NCBI GenBank assembly: GCA_034667465.1
Contig: JAXDJV010000029.1
Span: forward strand, 1 to 64,000
Source: JAOBAU01 sp034667465
Lineage (GTDB): Bacteria > Acidobacteriota > Thermoanaerobaculia > Gp7-AA8
Reading direction: 5' to 3'
Length of the DNA: 64,000 nucleotides
Made by a program: the position numbers and the translations under genes. How positions within the stretch are numbered: the first letter of the stretch is position 1; every line of letters starts with the position of its first letter. This document shows positions 50,871 through 58,580 of this stretch, one piece after another. Below the pieces are notes generated by a model, which was not told the DNA's origin, made no database searches, and was given only the letters and a program-made list of their open reading frames with translations.

Positions 50871-52549
50871 CGCGCCGGTTCGCGGCGCCAGCGTTGCGCG
50901 ATCGGCATCTGCCGGCCGCTGCCGAACGCTTTCGACGAGACGCGAATCGTCGGCGCTCCCTGGCGGCGCTTGAACTCATTCGTGTCGGTCATCTTCAGGA
51001 TCTTCTCGACGAGCGCGCGATCGAAGCCTTCTGCCGCGATCTCATCAACCTCTTTCCACTCCTCGATGTAGAGCTTGAGGATGCCGTCGAGGACGTCGTA
51101 CGGCGGCAGCGAATCCTGATCGGTTTGATTCGGACGCAGTTCCGCGGACGGCGCTTTCGTGATCGACGAGCGCGGAATCACTTCGCGATCGCGATTCAGC
51201 CATTCGGCGACGCGATAGACCATCGTCTTGTAAACGTCGCCGAGAAGCGCGAGGCCGCCGCACATATCGCCGTAGAGCGTGCAGTAGCCGACGGCGAGCT
51301 CCGATTTGTTCCCGGTGGACACCACCATCGCGCCGGTGCGATTCGACCACGCCATCAGAATGTTGCCGCGGATGCGCGCCTGGACGTTCTCGTTCGTGAT
51401 GTCAAATTTCTCTTCACCGAATAGAGAGTTGAACGTTCGCTCGTACGGCTGATAGAGCGGATCGATCTCCACGATGTGGAACGCGATGCCGAGGTTTTTC
51501 GCGAGGTCGCGCGCGTCGTCGATCGAGCCCTGCGAGGAGAATTTCGACGGCATGGCGATGCCGGTGACATGTTCGGCGCCGAGCGCTTCGACCGCAATCG
51601 CGGCGGTGACGGCGGAGTCGATGCCGCCGGAAAGGCCGATGACGACGTCGCGGAAACCGCACTTGCGGATGTAGTCGCGCATGCCGAGGATCAGCGCGCG
51701 GCCGATCTCTTCCGCTTCATCGAGCGGCTGGACTGAATCGCACGGTGCGCCCTCGAGCTGCACGAGCGTCGAATGTTCTTCGAACGCGTTCGCGCAGAAG
51801 ATCGTTCGTCCTTCGGCGTCGATGACGATCGACGAGCCATCGAACAGCAGCTCGTCATTGCCGCCGACCTGGTTCACGTAGACGACCGGCGCGTGATAAC
51901 GGCTGGCGATCTCCGAGAAGAGTGCGTAACGCGTGCGCCGTTTGCCGGAGTTGAACGGCGACGCGGAGATGTTGAGGAAGAGCTCGCAGCCCTGGCGCGC
52001 CAGCTGGTCGACCGGGTTGTCGCAGTAAAGCTTGATCCCCATCCGCTCGTCGTCGTACCAGAAGTCTTCGCAGATTGAGACGCCGACGCGTTTGCCGAAC
52101 AGCTCCACGATTTTCACCGACGGCGCCGGCTCGAAGTAGCGCAGCTCATCGAAGACGTCGTAGGTCGGCAGCAGCATTTTGTGCTGCTCGAGCAGCACCT
52201 TTCCGTTTTGCGCGACGATCGCCGCGTTGTGCACCGGTTTCCCGCACCAGCCGCGCTCGTTCTTCGTGATGCAGCCGAAGATCAGCGCCGTCTCGCCGGT
52301 CATCGCGACGAGCGCATCGCGCACTTCGAGCGCGGCGTCGACGAAGACGGTGCGATCGAGGAGATCGCGTGGCGGATAGCCGGTGACCGCGAGCTCCGGA
52401 ACCATGACGACGTCGGCGCCGGCGGCGACTCCTTCGTCGTATGCGCGGCGGATCAGTTCCGCGTTCGAGCTGAGCGCGCCGACGGTCGTATTGATCTGTC
52501 CGATGTAGATTTTCAGAGCGAGCCAACCTTTGCGTGACAGCGGCGTCAT
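50858..52549 (-). CDS. nadE: Glutamine-dependent NAD+ synthetase
   Basis: A 563-residue two-domain enzyme for the last step of NAD synthesis (EC 6.3.5.1). The N-terminal nitrilase-type glutaminase has VMVPELAVTGYPPRDLL (Glu), LLEQHKMLLPTYDVFDE (Lys) and VGVSICEDFWYDD (Cys). The C-terminal synthetase has the P-loop VIGLSGGIDSAVTAAIA, VSTGNKSELAVGYCTLYGD and ITKAPSAELRPNQTDQD. ATG 52549 adds ~12 residues before the conserved KIYIGQINTTVGA start, and a nearer non-ATG start is possible. Confidence 0.95.
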   Translation of the reverse strand: MTPLSRKGWLALKIYIGQINTTVGALSSNAELIRRAYDEGVAAGADVVMVPELAVTGYPPRDLLDRTVFVDAALEVRDALVAMTGETALIFGCITKNERGWCGKPVHNAAIVAQNGKVLLEQHKMLLPTYDVFDELRYFEPAPSVKIVELFGKRVGVSICEDFWYDDERMGIKLYCDNPVDQLARQGCELFLNISASPFNSGKRRTRYALFSEIASRYHAPVVYVNQVGGNDELLFDGSSIVIDAEGRTIFCANAFEEHSTLVQLEGAPCDSVQPLDEAEEIGRALILGMRDYIRKCGFRDVVIGLSGGIDSAVTAAIAVEALGAEHVTGIAMPSKFSSQGSIDDARDLAKNLGIAFHIVEIDPLYQPYERTFNSLFGEEKFDITNENVQARIRGNILMAWSNRTGAMVVSTGNKSELAVGYCTLYGDMCGGLALLGDVYKTMVYRVAEWLNRDREVIPRSSITKAPSAELRPNQTDQDSLPPYDVLDGILKLYIEEWKEVDEIAAEGFDRALVEKILKMTDTNEFKRRQGAPTIRVSSKAFGSGRQMPIAQRWRREPARWIR

Positions 52550-52579
52550 TACAACAGAACCGCAGCACCGGAGGAAACC

Positions 52580-52792
52580 ATGCGGGCTTTCGCGCGTAAT
52601 CTCTTTGTTGCCACGCTCCTTTGTGTTCCGATCGCGTGCCCGAAAGTCGGCGATGCTGCGGAGACGGCGCCTGGTTACCGAACTGAGTCAGCGGCGCCGA
52701 TGGATAGCGCGTCAGCCCCATTTTTGCAAAGATGCGCGGCGAGGTGCCTGAATGTCCGACGACTTCGGAACGGTGAATGCGCGGCGAGGTGA
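52580..52792 (+). CDS. Possible small lipoprotein/exported peptide
   Basis: A 70-residue frame preceded by an excellent GGAGG ribosome site 7 bases before the ATG. The N-terminus MRAFARNLFVATLLCVPIAC looks like a lipoprotein signal with the acceptor Cys. The second half (SAPFLQRCAARCLNVRR) has no recognisable character and overlaps the next gene by 41 bases. It may be a short real lipoprotein or a remnant with a frame change after ~residue 45. Confidence 0.45.
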   Translation: MRAFARNLFVATLLCVPIACPKVGDAAETAPGYRTESAAPMDSASAPFLQRCAARCLNVRRLRNGECAAR

Positions 52793-53570
52793 GCGCGCGC
52801 GGGAGATCGAGGTGCTGCGGCAGCAGTACCGGCAACATCGCGAGACGTTGACGCGGCTGATCTCTGACGCGCCGACCGAACATCTCGCCACTGAATACCA
52901 GCGACTCATCGGCAGCATCGACATGTCGCTGGCGAAACTCGATGAGCTGGAAGGGCGTCCGAGCGAATCGACGCTGCGCCCGAACACATACGCGTCCGAT
53001 CGCCATCTGGTCGCGGAACCGATCGCCGATTACGCGCCGGAGCCGGACGGCCTGCTGTCGAATCCGCGCACGCGCGTCGCCGCGATCGTCGCCGGCGGAC
53101 TGATCGTCCTCGTGCTGATCGCGTGGCTGATCATGCGCGCGGCCGACGATCGACGATCGCCACGGCCGATCACCGACACGAGCGTGACGCAGCCGGTCAC
53201 CGAGGGCGGAAGCGATACGGTGGCGACGCCGGTGCCGGTCACGCCTGCGCCTGCGACGCCCGCGACGATGAAGATCGCGCCGGCGCTCGCGGACTACGGA
53301 ACGATCCGCAAAGGAACGCGCGCGGTGCGGCAGTTCGAAGTGACGAACGCCACCGGCGAGGCGCTGACGATCGCCGTGGCGCGCTCGCAGTGCAAGTGTC
53401 TCTATTACGACTACGCGGGGAAAGTGCCGGCGAAAGGGAAGGAGACGATCACCGTCACCGTCGACGGGGCGAAAGCAAAAGCGGGCCAGCTCAATGAAAC
53501 GCTCGAGGTGACGGCGAAAGGGATTCCGGCCGCCACGACGACGATCGGAGTTCGCGCGGAGATCAAGTGA
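52752..53570 (+). CDS. Single-pass membrane protein with DUF1573-like C-terminal domain
   Basis: A 272-residue protein. A cytoplasmic coiled-coil-like start (EIEVLRQQYRQHRETLTRLI) is followed by one TM at ~112-133 (VAAIVAGGLIVLVLIAWLIM). A Thr/Pro-rich periplasmic linker follows, then an Ig-like domain (~172-272) with FGTIRKG-type start (here YGTIRKGTRAVRQFEVTN), a CKC motif (RSQCKCLYYDY) and ETITVTVDG. The last part resembles DUF1573, found in exported proteins of unknown role. Its stop overlaps the next gene by 4 bases. Confidence 0.72.
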   Translation: MSDDFGTVNARRGERAREIEVLRQQYRQHRETLTRLISDAPTEHLATEYQRLIGSIDMSLAKLDELEGRPSESTLRPNTYASDRHLVAEPIADYAPEPDGLLSNPRTRVAAIVAGGLIVLVLIAWLIMRAADDRRSPRPITDTSVTQPVTEGGSDTVATPVPVTPAPATPATMKIAPALADYGTIRKGTRAVRQFEVTNATGEALTIAVARSQCKCLYYDYAGKVPAKGKETITVTVDGAKAKAGQLNETLEVTAKGIPAATTTIGVRAEIK

Positions 53571-54130
53571 AGCGCGTGGTCGTAACGTTCGCGGTCGGTC
53601 TGTCGTTCGCAGCAGCCGCGTTCGCCGGAAGTGTCAACGACGTCGTCTCCGGCGCGCTCGCGCAGGTCGGGAAGACGCGCTACTACAACGGCAGCTACCG
53701 GCAGCTCGCGTATCCGAATGGCGACGTGCCGCTGGAGTCGGGCGTTTGCAGTGACGTCGTCATTCGCGCGTTCCGCCATGCCGGGATCGACCTGCAGCGG
53801 CTCGTGCACGAAGACATGGCGCGGCACTTCGCCGACTATCCGCAGAAGTGGGGGCTGAAGCGGCCCGACACGAACATCGATCATCGCCGCGTGCCGAACC
53901 TCGGCACGTTCTTCAGCCGGATGGGAAAATCGGTCAGCGGCGACTGGCAGCCGGGCGACGTGGTGACGTGGCGCCTTCCGGGAAACGGACTGCCGCACAT
54001 CGGCGTGATCTCCGATCGCCGCGCGGCGCCGGGACGATTTCTCGTCGTTCACAACATCGGCAGCGGCGCGCAGGTCGAGGACGTTTTGTTCGCGTACACG
54101 ATCACCGGTCACTACCGCTGGTTCCGATGA
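53567..54130 (+). CDS. DUF1287 family exported protein (NlpC/P60-like fold)
   Basis: A 187-residue exported protein with signal VVVTFAVGLSFAAAAFA and a complete DUF1287 (YijF) body: YPNGDVPLESGVCSDVVIRAFR (Cys of the putative catalytic site), NIDHRRVPNLGTFFSRMGK, WQPGDVVTWRLPG and LPHIGVISDRR (His). These proteins are predicted papain-like hydrolases or transferases of the envelope. It overlaps the upstream DUF1573-like gene in ATGA/GTGA style (53567-53570). Confidence 0.9.
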   Translation: MKRVVVTFAVGLSFAAAAFAGSVNDVVSGALAQVGKTRYYNGSYRQLAYPNGDVPLESGVCSDVVIRAFRHAGIDLQRLVHEDMARHFADYPQKWGLKRPDTNIDHRRVPNLGTFFSRMGKSVSGDWQPGDVVTWRLPGNGLPHIGVISDRRAAPGRFLVVHNIGSGAQVEDVLFAYTITGHYRWFR

Positions 54131-54165
54131 AATCCGATTTGAATCGGCGCACGTAGAACGACGCA

Positions 54166-54612
54166 ATGCCGAAGACGCTGTGGGATGACCGTGCGCGCGA
54201 AGCGCTGATCCGGCGAGTGGAAAAGCTCTCCGCCGAAACGCAGCCGCTCTGGGGCCGCATGAACGCCGGCGAAATGCTCGCGCACGTCCTTCTCGGGATG
54301 CGCATGGCCGCCGGCGAGCTCGAAACGCGTCCGCGCAAATCGCCGTTTCGTTACTGGCCGCTCAAACATCTCTTCGTTTACTGGGTGCCGTTTCCGCGCA
54401 GCGCGCCGGCGCCGCGCGAGATCGTGACGCGCCGCCAGCCGGTCGACTGGGACGCGAACTACGACGCGTTGCGCACGACGCTGGCGAGGTTCCGCGAAAC
54501 TGCGCCGCAAACATGGCCGCTGCATCCGGTGTTCGGCAAGCTGTCGGCGAAGGCGTGGGGCGCGCTCGGCTGGCGCCATCTCGATCATCACCTGCGACAG
54601 TTCGGGCTCTGA
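54166..54612 (+). CDS. DUF1569/DinB-like protein
   Basis: A 148-residue helical protein. The first helix pair LIRRVEKLSAETQPLWGRMN with MLAHVLLGMRMA and the late LGWRHLDHHLRQFGL match the DinB-superfamily DUF1569 pattern, in which His residues of three helices bind a divalent metal. The presence of AHV, HLDHH supports metal binding. Some relatives are thiol transferases; activity here is unknown. Confidence 0.75.
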   Translation: MPKTLWDDRAREALIRRVEKLSAETQPLWGRMNAGEMLAHVLLGMRMAAGELETRPRKSPFRYWPLKHLFVYWVPFPRSAPAPREIVTRRQPVDWDANYDALRTTLARFRETAPQTWPLHPVFGKLSAKAWGALGWRHLDHHLRQFGL

Positions 54613-54663
54613 ATTGTCAGAGCCATAGACGAGGAATTCTCGAGGTCGGTCCTTCTCAAGGAT

Positions 54664-55530
54664 ATGACCTCTATCGTTCTCATCCCCGGCATCCTCGGCA
54701 GCAATCTCTTCATCGACGGCGCCGCACGGCGTCCGATCTGGCGACTTCCGAGCAACATTTCCGCGAATGACCTGCGGCTGCCCGATCCTCCCGGACGGGT
54801 AATCGTCGCCGACGGTGTCAACCAATGCTATGAGCCGATGCTGCGCGGATTGCAGATCGCGTTCGACGTTCGCCTGTTCGCGTACGACTGGCGGCGCAGC
54901 GTCGCCGAGAACGCCGCGCGACTGCAGCAGTTCGTCGTCGACCAGCGGCTCGACCGCTTCCACATCGTCGCGCATTCGATGGGCGGTCTCATCGCGCGAG
55001 TCTGGATCGGCGCGCACCCGGAGCTGTTTCGCGGAAAGCTCGTGATGCTCGGGACGCCGAACCATGGCTCGTGGGTCGCGCCGGCGCTGCTCGGCCTCGA
55101 GACGACCGGGCTGAGTCTTGCCTCACCGCTGGCGATATTGAGTGCGTTCCTCGCCGAATTTCACATCAGGTTGACCGCCGACCTGCTCGCGGCCGCGTGC
55201 ACGTGGCTCGGAGCGTGGGACCTGCTGCCGCACGACCACACCGGACACGCCGCGCGCGAGCTGCATACAAACGTGCCGTCGGACGTTCGTCTGCGTCACG
55301 CCGCGATCGACCGCGCGCCGTTCGATCCTGTTCGGATGCACTACATCGGCGGCGTGCTGCCGACGCCCGACCTCGATGCGAATGCGCTCTTTCCCCTGGG
55401 CGACCTGGTCGTGCCGCTTCGAATCGGACTCGTCCATGCGCACGATCCGGTGGAACGGCACGCCGTAGATCACGTGAAACTGACGATGGACCCGCTCGTG
55501 ATCGCCAGTGTGGTCGCGCGTCTTTCCTGA
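54664..55530 (+). CDS. Lipase/LCAT-like alpha/beta hydrolase
   Basis: A 288-residue hydrolase. It starts IVLIPGILGSNLFIDG, the oxyanion GxxGS motif shared with lecithin:cholesterol acyltransferase-like lipases. DVRLFAYDWRRSVAENA and the nucleophile elbow HIVAHSMGGLIARV (Ser) follow, with VMLGTPNHGSW; candidate catalytic Asp (LGDLVVPL) and His (HAVDHVKLT) are near the end. No signal peptide is visible, so it is likely cytoplasmic. It stands alone, 51 bases after the DUF1569-like gene. Confidence 0.85.
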   Translation: MTSIVLIPGILGSNLFIDGAARRPIWRLPSNISANDLRLPDPPGRVIVADGVNQCYEPMLRGLQIAFDVRLFAYDWRRSVAENAARLQQFVVDQRLDRFHIVAHSMGGLIARVWIGAHPELFRGKLVMLGTPNHGSWVAPALLGLETTGLSLASPLAILSAFLAEFHIRLTADLLAAACTWLGAWDLLPHDHTGHAARELHTNVPSDVRLRHAAIDRAPFDPVRMHYIGGVLPTPDLDANALFPLGDLVVPLRIGLVHAHDPVERHAVDHVKLTMDPLVIASVVARLS

Positions 55531-55592
55531 TTCGTCACCGATCAGTCACCTCTGCTGACCAGCGCGTCCCTGGCACTGACCGGAAATGCTGG

Positions 55593-55613
55593 TAGACTGA
55601 CCGCGCGTTCAGT
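55593..55613. promoter_or_regulatory. Probable TetR operator overlapping a -10 region
   Basis: ACTGACCGCGCGTTCAGT (55596-55613) is an 18-base palindrome with one mismatched pair. Further half-sites ACTGACCGG (55575-55583) and GACCGACCGG (from ~55615) flank it. TAGACT (55593-55598) could be the -10, so repressor binding would block initiation. It lies 66 bases before the tetR-type gene. Confidence 0.6.
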
Positions 55614-55678
55614 AGACCGACCGGCAAGGGCTCCGAACCAATTTTCCCTTAGCCGGCTCTCACTGAGGGACGAGTCTT

Positions 55679-56317
55679 ATGGCAGGCAAATCAAAAGAAG
55701 AAGTCGTCCAGGAGTTCCGCATCCAGTCGATCCAGGAAGCGACCATGCGCGTCATCGCGCGCAAGGGAATGGCTGCCGCGACGATGCAGGAGATCGCCGA
55801 AGAGGCGGGAGTCGCGAAGGGGACGCTTTATCTCTACTTCCGCGACCGCGACGAGCTCGTCGAGAAGACGTTCGAGAACGCCATGACGCAGCTTCACGAT
55901 CGCGTCGACGAAGCGTTGCTCGGCGACGCGCCGTTCGAAGAGCGGCTGCGCAACGTCATCACCGCCAAGTTCCGCTTCTTCGAAGAAAACCGCGAGTTCT
56001 TCCGCCTCTACATGTCGCTGCGCATCCCGGAAGGCAATCCCGCGCAGCAGCGGCGGCAGAAGCGGACGTGTCAGCCGCAGTACCGCGCCCGCATCGATCA
56101 GCTGTCCGAAGTTCTCCGCGAAGCGATGACGCGCGGAGAAGTACGGGAGATGGATCCGCGGCGGCTGGCGCTGATGCTGATCGAAGCAAGCAACGCCATC
56201 GTCGTCGAACGAATCATGGAGGAGTCGGCCCCGCCGCTTGCCGATGACGTCGAGCTGATCGTCAGCGCGCTGTTCGACGGCATCGCAGCGCGGAAGCCGA
56301 AACGGAGCACACATTGA
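55679..56317 (+). CDS. TetR-family regulator of the RND operon
   Basis: A 212-residue repressor. The helix-turn-helix is ATMRVIARKGMAAATMQEIAEE then GVAKGTLYLYFRDRDELVEK, the classic TetR/AcrR signature. The ligand-binding part carries RLRNVITAKFRFFEENREFF and LALMLIEASNAIVVERI. It is the first gene of the efflux operon, and its stop overlaps the TTG start of the TolC-like gene (TTGA). It probably represses its own operon through the palindrome at 55596-55613, with release by a pump substrate. Confidence 0.93.
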   Translation: MAGKSKEEVVQEFRIQSIQEATMRVIARKGMAAATMQEIAEEAGVAKGTLYLYFRDRDELVEKTFENAMTQLHDRVDEALLGDAPFEERLRNVITAKFRFFEENREFFRLYMSLRIPEGNPAQQRRQKRTCQPQYRARIDQLSEVLREAMTRGEVREMDPRRLALMLIEASNAIVVERIMEESAPPLADDVELIVSALFDGIAARKPKRSTH

Positions 56318-57636
56318 AACGAACCGTAATGATTCTTGCGGCGCTGTTGCCGCTCGCAGCGTTCGGGCAGACGCTCGCTACGCCGCTTACCTTACGTGAG
56401 GCGCTCGACCGCGCGCTCACGGTCAACAACACCATCGATCGCTCGCGCGCAGAAATCGGCGTGGCCGAGGCGAACAAGAAGTACCTGCTCTCCGCGATCC
56501 TGCCGCGTATCTCCGCGAACGGCGCGGCGACGCGCAACAGCACCGAAGTGTCGTTCGGCGACGGTGCCGACGCGCGCACGATCCTCGCGCAGAACGACTG
56601 GAACTATCGCGTCGTGCTGACGCAGCCGATTTACGCGGGGAACCGCGAGCGGCGCGCGTACGATCAGGCGAAGCTCGGCATCGTCAACGCGCGTGAAGGC
56701 GTCGAGATGACCGAGGATGCCGTGCTGCTGCGCGTGGCCTCGAACTACCTCGCGGTCGTGCAGGCCGACGAGCGGATCGGCATCGAACGCCGCAACATCG
56801 AGCTCGCCGAAAAGCGTCGCACGCAGGCGCAGGCGTTCTATCAGGCCGGCGAGTCGACGAAGGTCGACACGCTTCGCGCCGACACCGCGATCAAAGCGGC
56901 GCAGCGGCAACTCGCGCTCGCCGAACAGATTCGCGAGAACGCGGTCAGCCGTCTGCGCGCCGATCTCGAGATCGAGGGAAACATCAGCGTCACCCGGCCG
57001 CCGGCGATCGCATCACATCCGCCGGAAGCGCCGTCGCTGTTGTCGCGCGCGTCTGAACGTCCCGACGTCCGGCAGGCCGAGAACAGCGAAAAGGTCGCGA
57101 AGCTCGAAGTGCAGAAGCAGCGCGGCTTTTGGCTGCCGACCGTTTCATTCGAAGGCGGCTGGGTGAATCAGAAGCAGAACTTTCCGGTCGACAAATACTC
57201 GTACGGGCGCCTCAACTTCAACGTGCCGATTTTCCAGTCGGGCGAAGTGCAGGCGCGCGTTGCACTGGCGCGCGAACGCGAGCTGCAGGCGCATCTCGAC
57301 GTCGAGAACGCGCGCATCGCGGCGCGTGAAGACGTCCGCCGCGCCACCGTCGATCTCCACGCCGCGGAAACAAGCCTCGGCCTCGCGAAGGAACAACTCG
57401 CCGCCGCCGAAGCAGAGTACCAGCAGGAATTCGAACTGTACCGGGCCCAGGAAGCGACGTCGCTCGACGTTTCTTCATCGGAAACGTCGCTCGCCGAAGC
57501 GCGCCGCGCCGTCGCCGAGGAGACGCTCAACCGGGATCTCGCCGAGCTGCGCGTTTGGTATGCGGCCGGCGCACTGAAAGACGCGGTCGGCGCGACACCC
57601 GCGGCCGACACCAAAACGGAGCAGGGAACGCGATGA
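56314..57636 (+). CDS. TolC-family outer membrane efflux protein
   Basis: A 440-residue outer-membrane channel subunit. Signal VMILAALLPLAAFGQ, then two OEP repeats: LTLREALDRALTVNNTIDRS with VVLTQPIYAGNRERRAYDQA, and LEVQKQRGFWLPTVSFEGGW with FNVPIFQSGEVQARVALA. Long helical hairpins (EKRRTQAQAFYQAGESTKVD) form the periplasmic tunnel. TTG 56314 overlaps the regulator stop, and its own stop overlaps the adaptor start in ATGA. Confidence 0.94.
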   Translation: MKRTVMILAALLPLAAFGQTLATPLTLREALDRALTVNNTIDRSRAEIGVAEANKKYLLSAILPRISANGAATRNSTEVSFGDGADARTILAQNDWNYRVVLTQPIYAGNRERRAYDQAKLGIVNAREGVEMTEDAVLLRVASNYLAVVQADERIGIERRNIELAEKRRTQAQAFYQAGESTKVDTLRADTAIKAAQRQLALAEQIRENAVSRLRADLEIEGNISVTRPPAIASHPPEAPSLLSRASERPDVRQAENSEKVAKLEVQKQRGFWLPTVSFEGGWVNQKQNFPVDKYSYGRLNFNVPIFQSGEVQARVALARERELQAHLDVENARIAAREDVRRATVDLHAAETSLGLAKEQLAAAEAEYQQEFELYRAQEATSLDVSSSETSLAEARRAVAEETLNRDLAELRVWYAAGALKDAVGATPAADTKTEQGTR

Positions 57637-58559
57637 CTCGTCAGATCACCACCACTGTCCTCGTTACGCTCGCGCTGTTCGCATGCGCGAAGAAAGAAGA
57701 AGCACCGGTCGCCGCTGCGACGACCACGCAGAATGCGCCGGCGCTGCCGTCCGACGTCGCAGGCGTTTCCGCCGCGGCAACGACGGCCGTCACGACGACG
57801 GCAGCAACCGACACGGCCGGCTCGCCGGTCGCCGCCGCCGATGCGAACGGCACGATCGTCGCGACCGGCGAGTTCGTCTCGCCCGTTCGTTCGGAGCTCG
57901 CCGTGAAGATGCCGGGCCGCGTCGCGAAGATGTATGTCGACGAAGGCTCGCGCGTGTCGAAAGGGCAGCCGCTGCTCGCGCTCGAGACCGACTACGTTCG
58001 GATCAATCTGCAGCGCGCCGAGGCCGATGCCGCGCGCGCGAAAGCAATTGAAGATGACGCGCGGCGCGATCTCGATCGCAAGAAAGAGCTGATCGCGAAA
58101 GACTCGATTCCGCGCACGACATACGACCGTTCCGAGACCGGCTATCAGCAGGCGCAGGCCGCGCGCGCGTCGTCGAATGCGCAGGCGTCGCTGCTGCGCC
58201 AGCAGTTGAACGATGCGGTGTTGCGTTCGCCGATCGACGGCGTGATCGCGGAGAAGCGCACCGACGTTGGCGCGCGACTCGGCGAAGCGAGCGTCGCGCT
58301 CGTCGTCGTGCAGACGTCGCCGCTCAAGCTGCGCTTCCGCGTTCCGGAGCGCTACCTCGCGCAGGTCCACAAAGGACAGAGCGTGAAGGCGACTGTCGAT
58401 CCGTATCCGGGTCAGACATTCGAAGGCAAAGTAACGGTCGTCGGCGGCGTCATCGATCCGGCGACCCGCTCGCTCCTCGTGGAGACCGAATTCGCAAATC
58501 GCGACGGCAGACTCAAGCCGGGACTCTTCGCCAGAGTCGAAATGGAGCCGAGGCACTGA
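57633..58559 (+). CDS. RND efflux periplasmic adaptor lipoprotein (MFP/HlyD type)
   Basis: A 308-residue membrane-fusion protein. The lipobox is LVTLALFAC (Cys18), followed by an Ala/Thr-rich linker. The lipoyl half-motif VKMPGRVAKMYVDEGSRVSKG pairs with LRSPIDGVIAEKRTDVG around a helical hairpin. The beta-barrel part has LKLRFRVPERYLAQVHKGQ and DPATRSLLVETEFAN. It lacks a long C-terminal membrane-proximal extension. It connects the RND pump to the TolC-like channel. Confidence 0.94.
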   Translation: MTRQITTTVLVTLALFACAKKEEAPVAAATTTQNAPALPSDVAGVSAAATTAVTTTAATDTAGSPVAAADANGTIVATGEFVSPVRSELAVKMPGRVAKMYVDEGSRVSKGQPLLALETDYVRINLQRAEADAARAKAIEDDARRDLDRKKELIAKDSIPRTTYDRSETGYQQAQAARASSNAQASLLRQQLNDAVLRSPIDGVIAEKRTDVGARLGEASVALVVVQTSPLKLRFRVPERYLAQVHKGQSVKATVDPYPGQTFEGKVTVVGGVIDPATRSLLVETEFANRDGRLKPGLFARVEMEPRH

Positions 58560-58580
58560 TGTCGGCGCGGGAAACAACCT

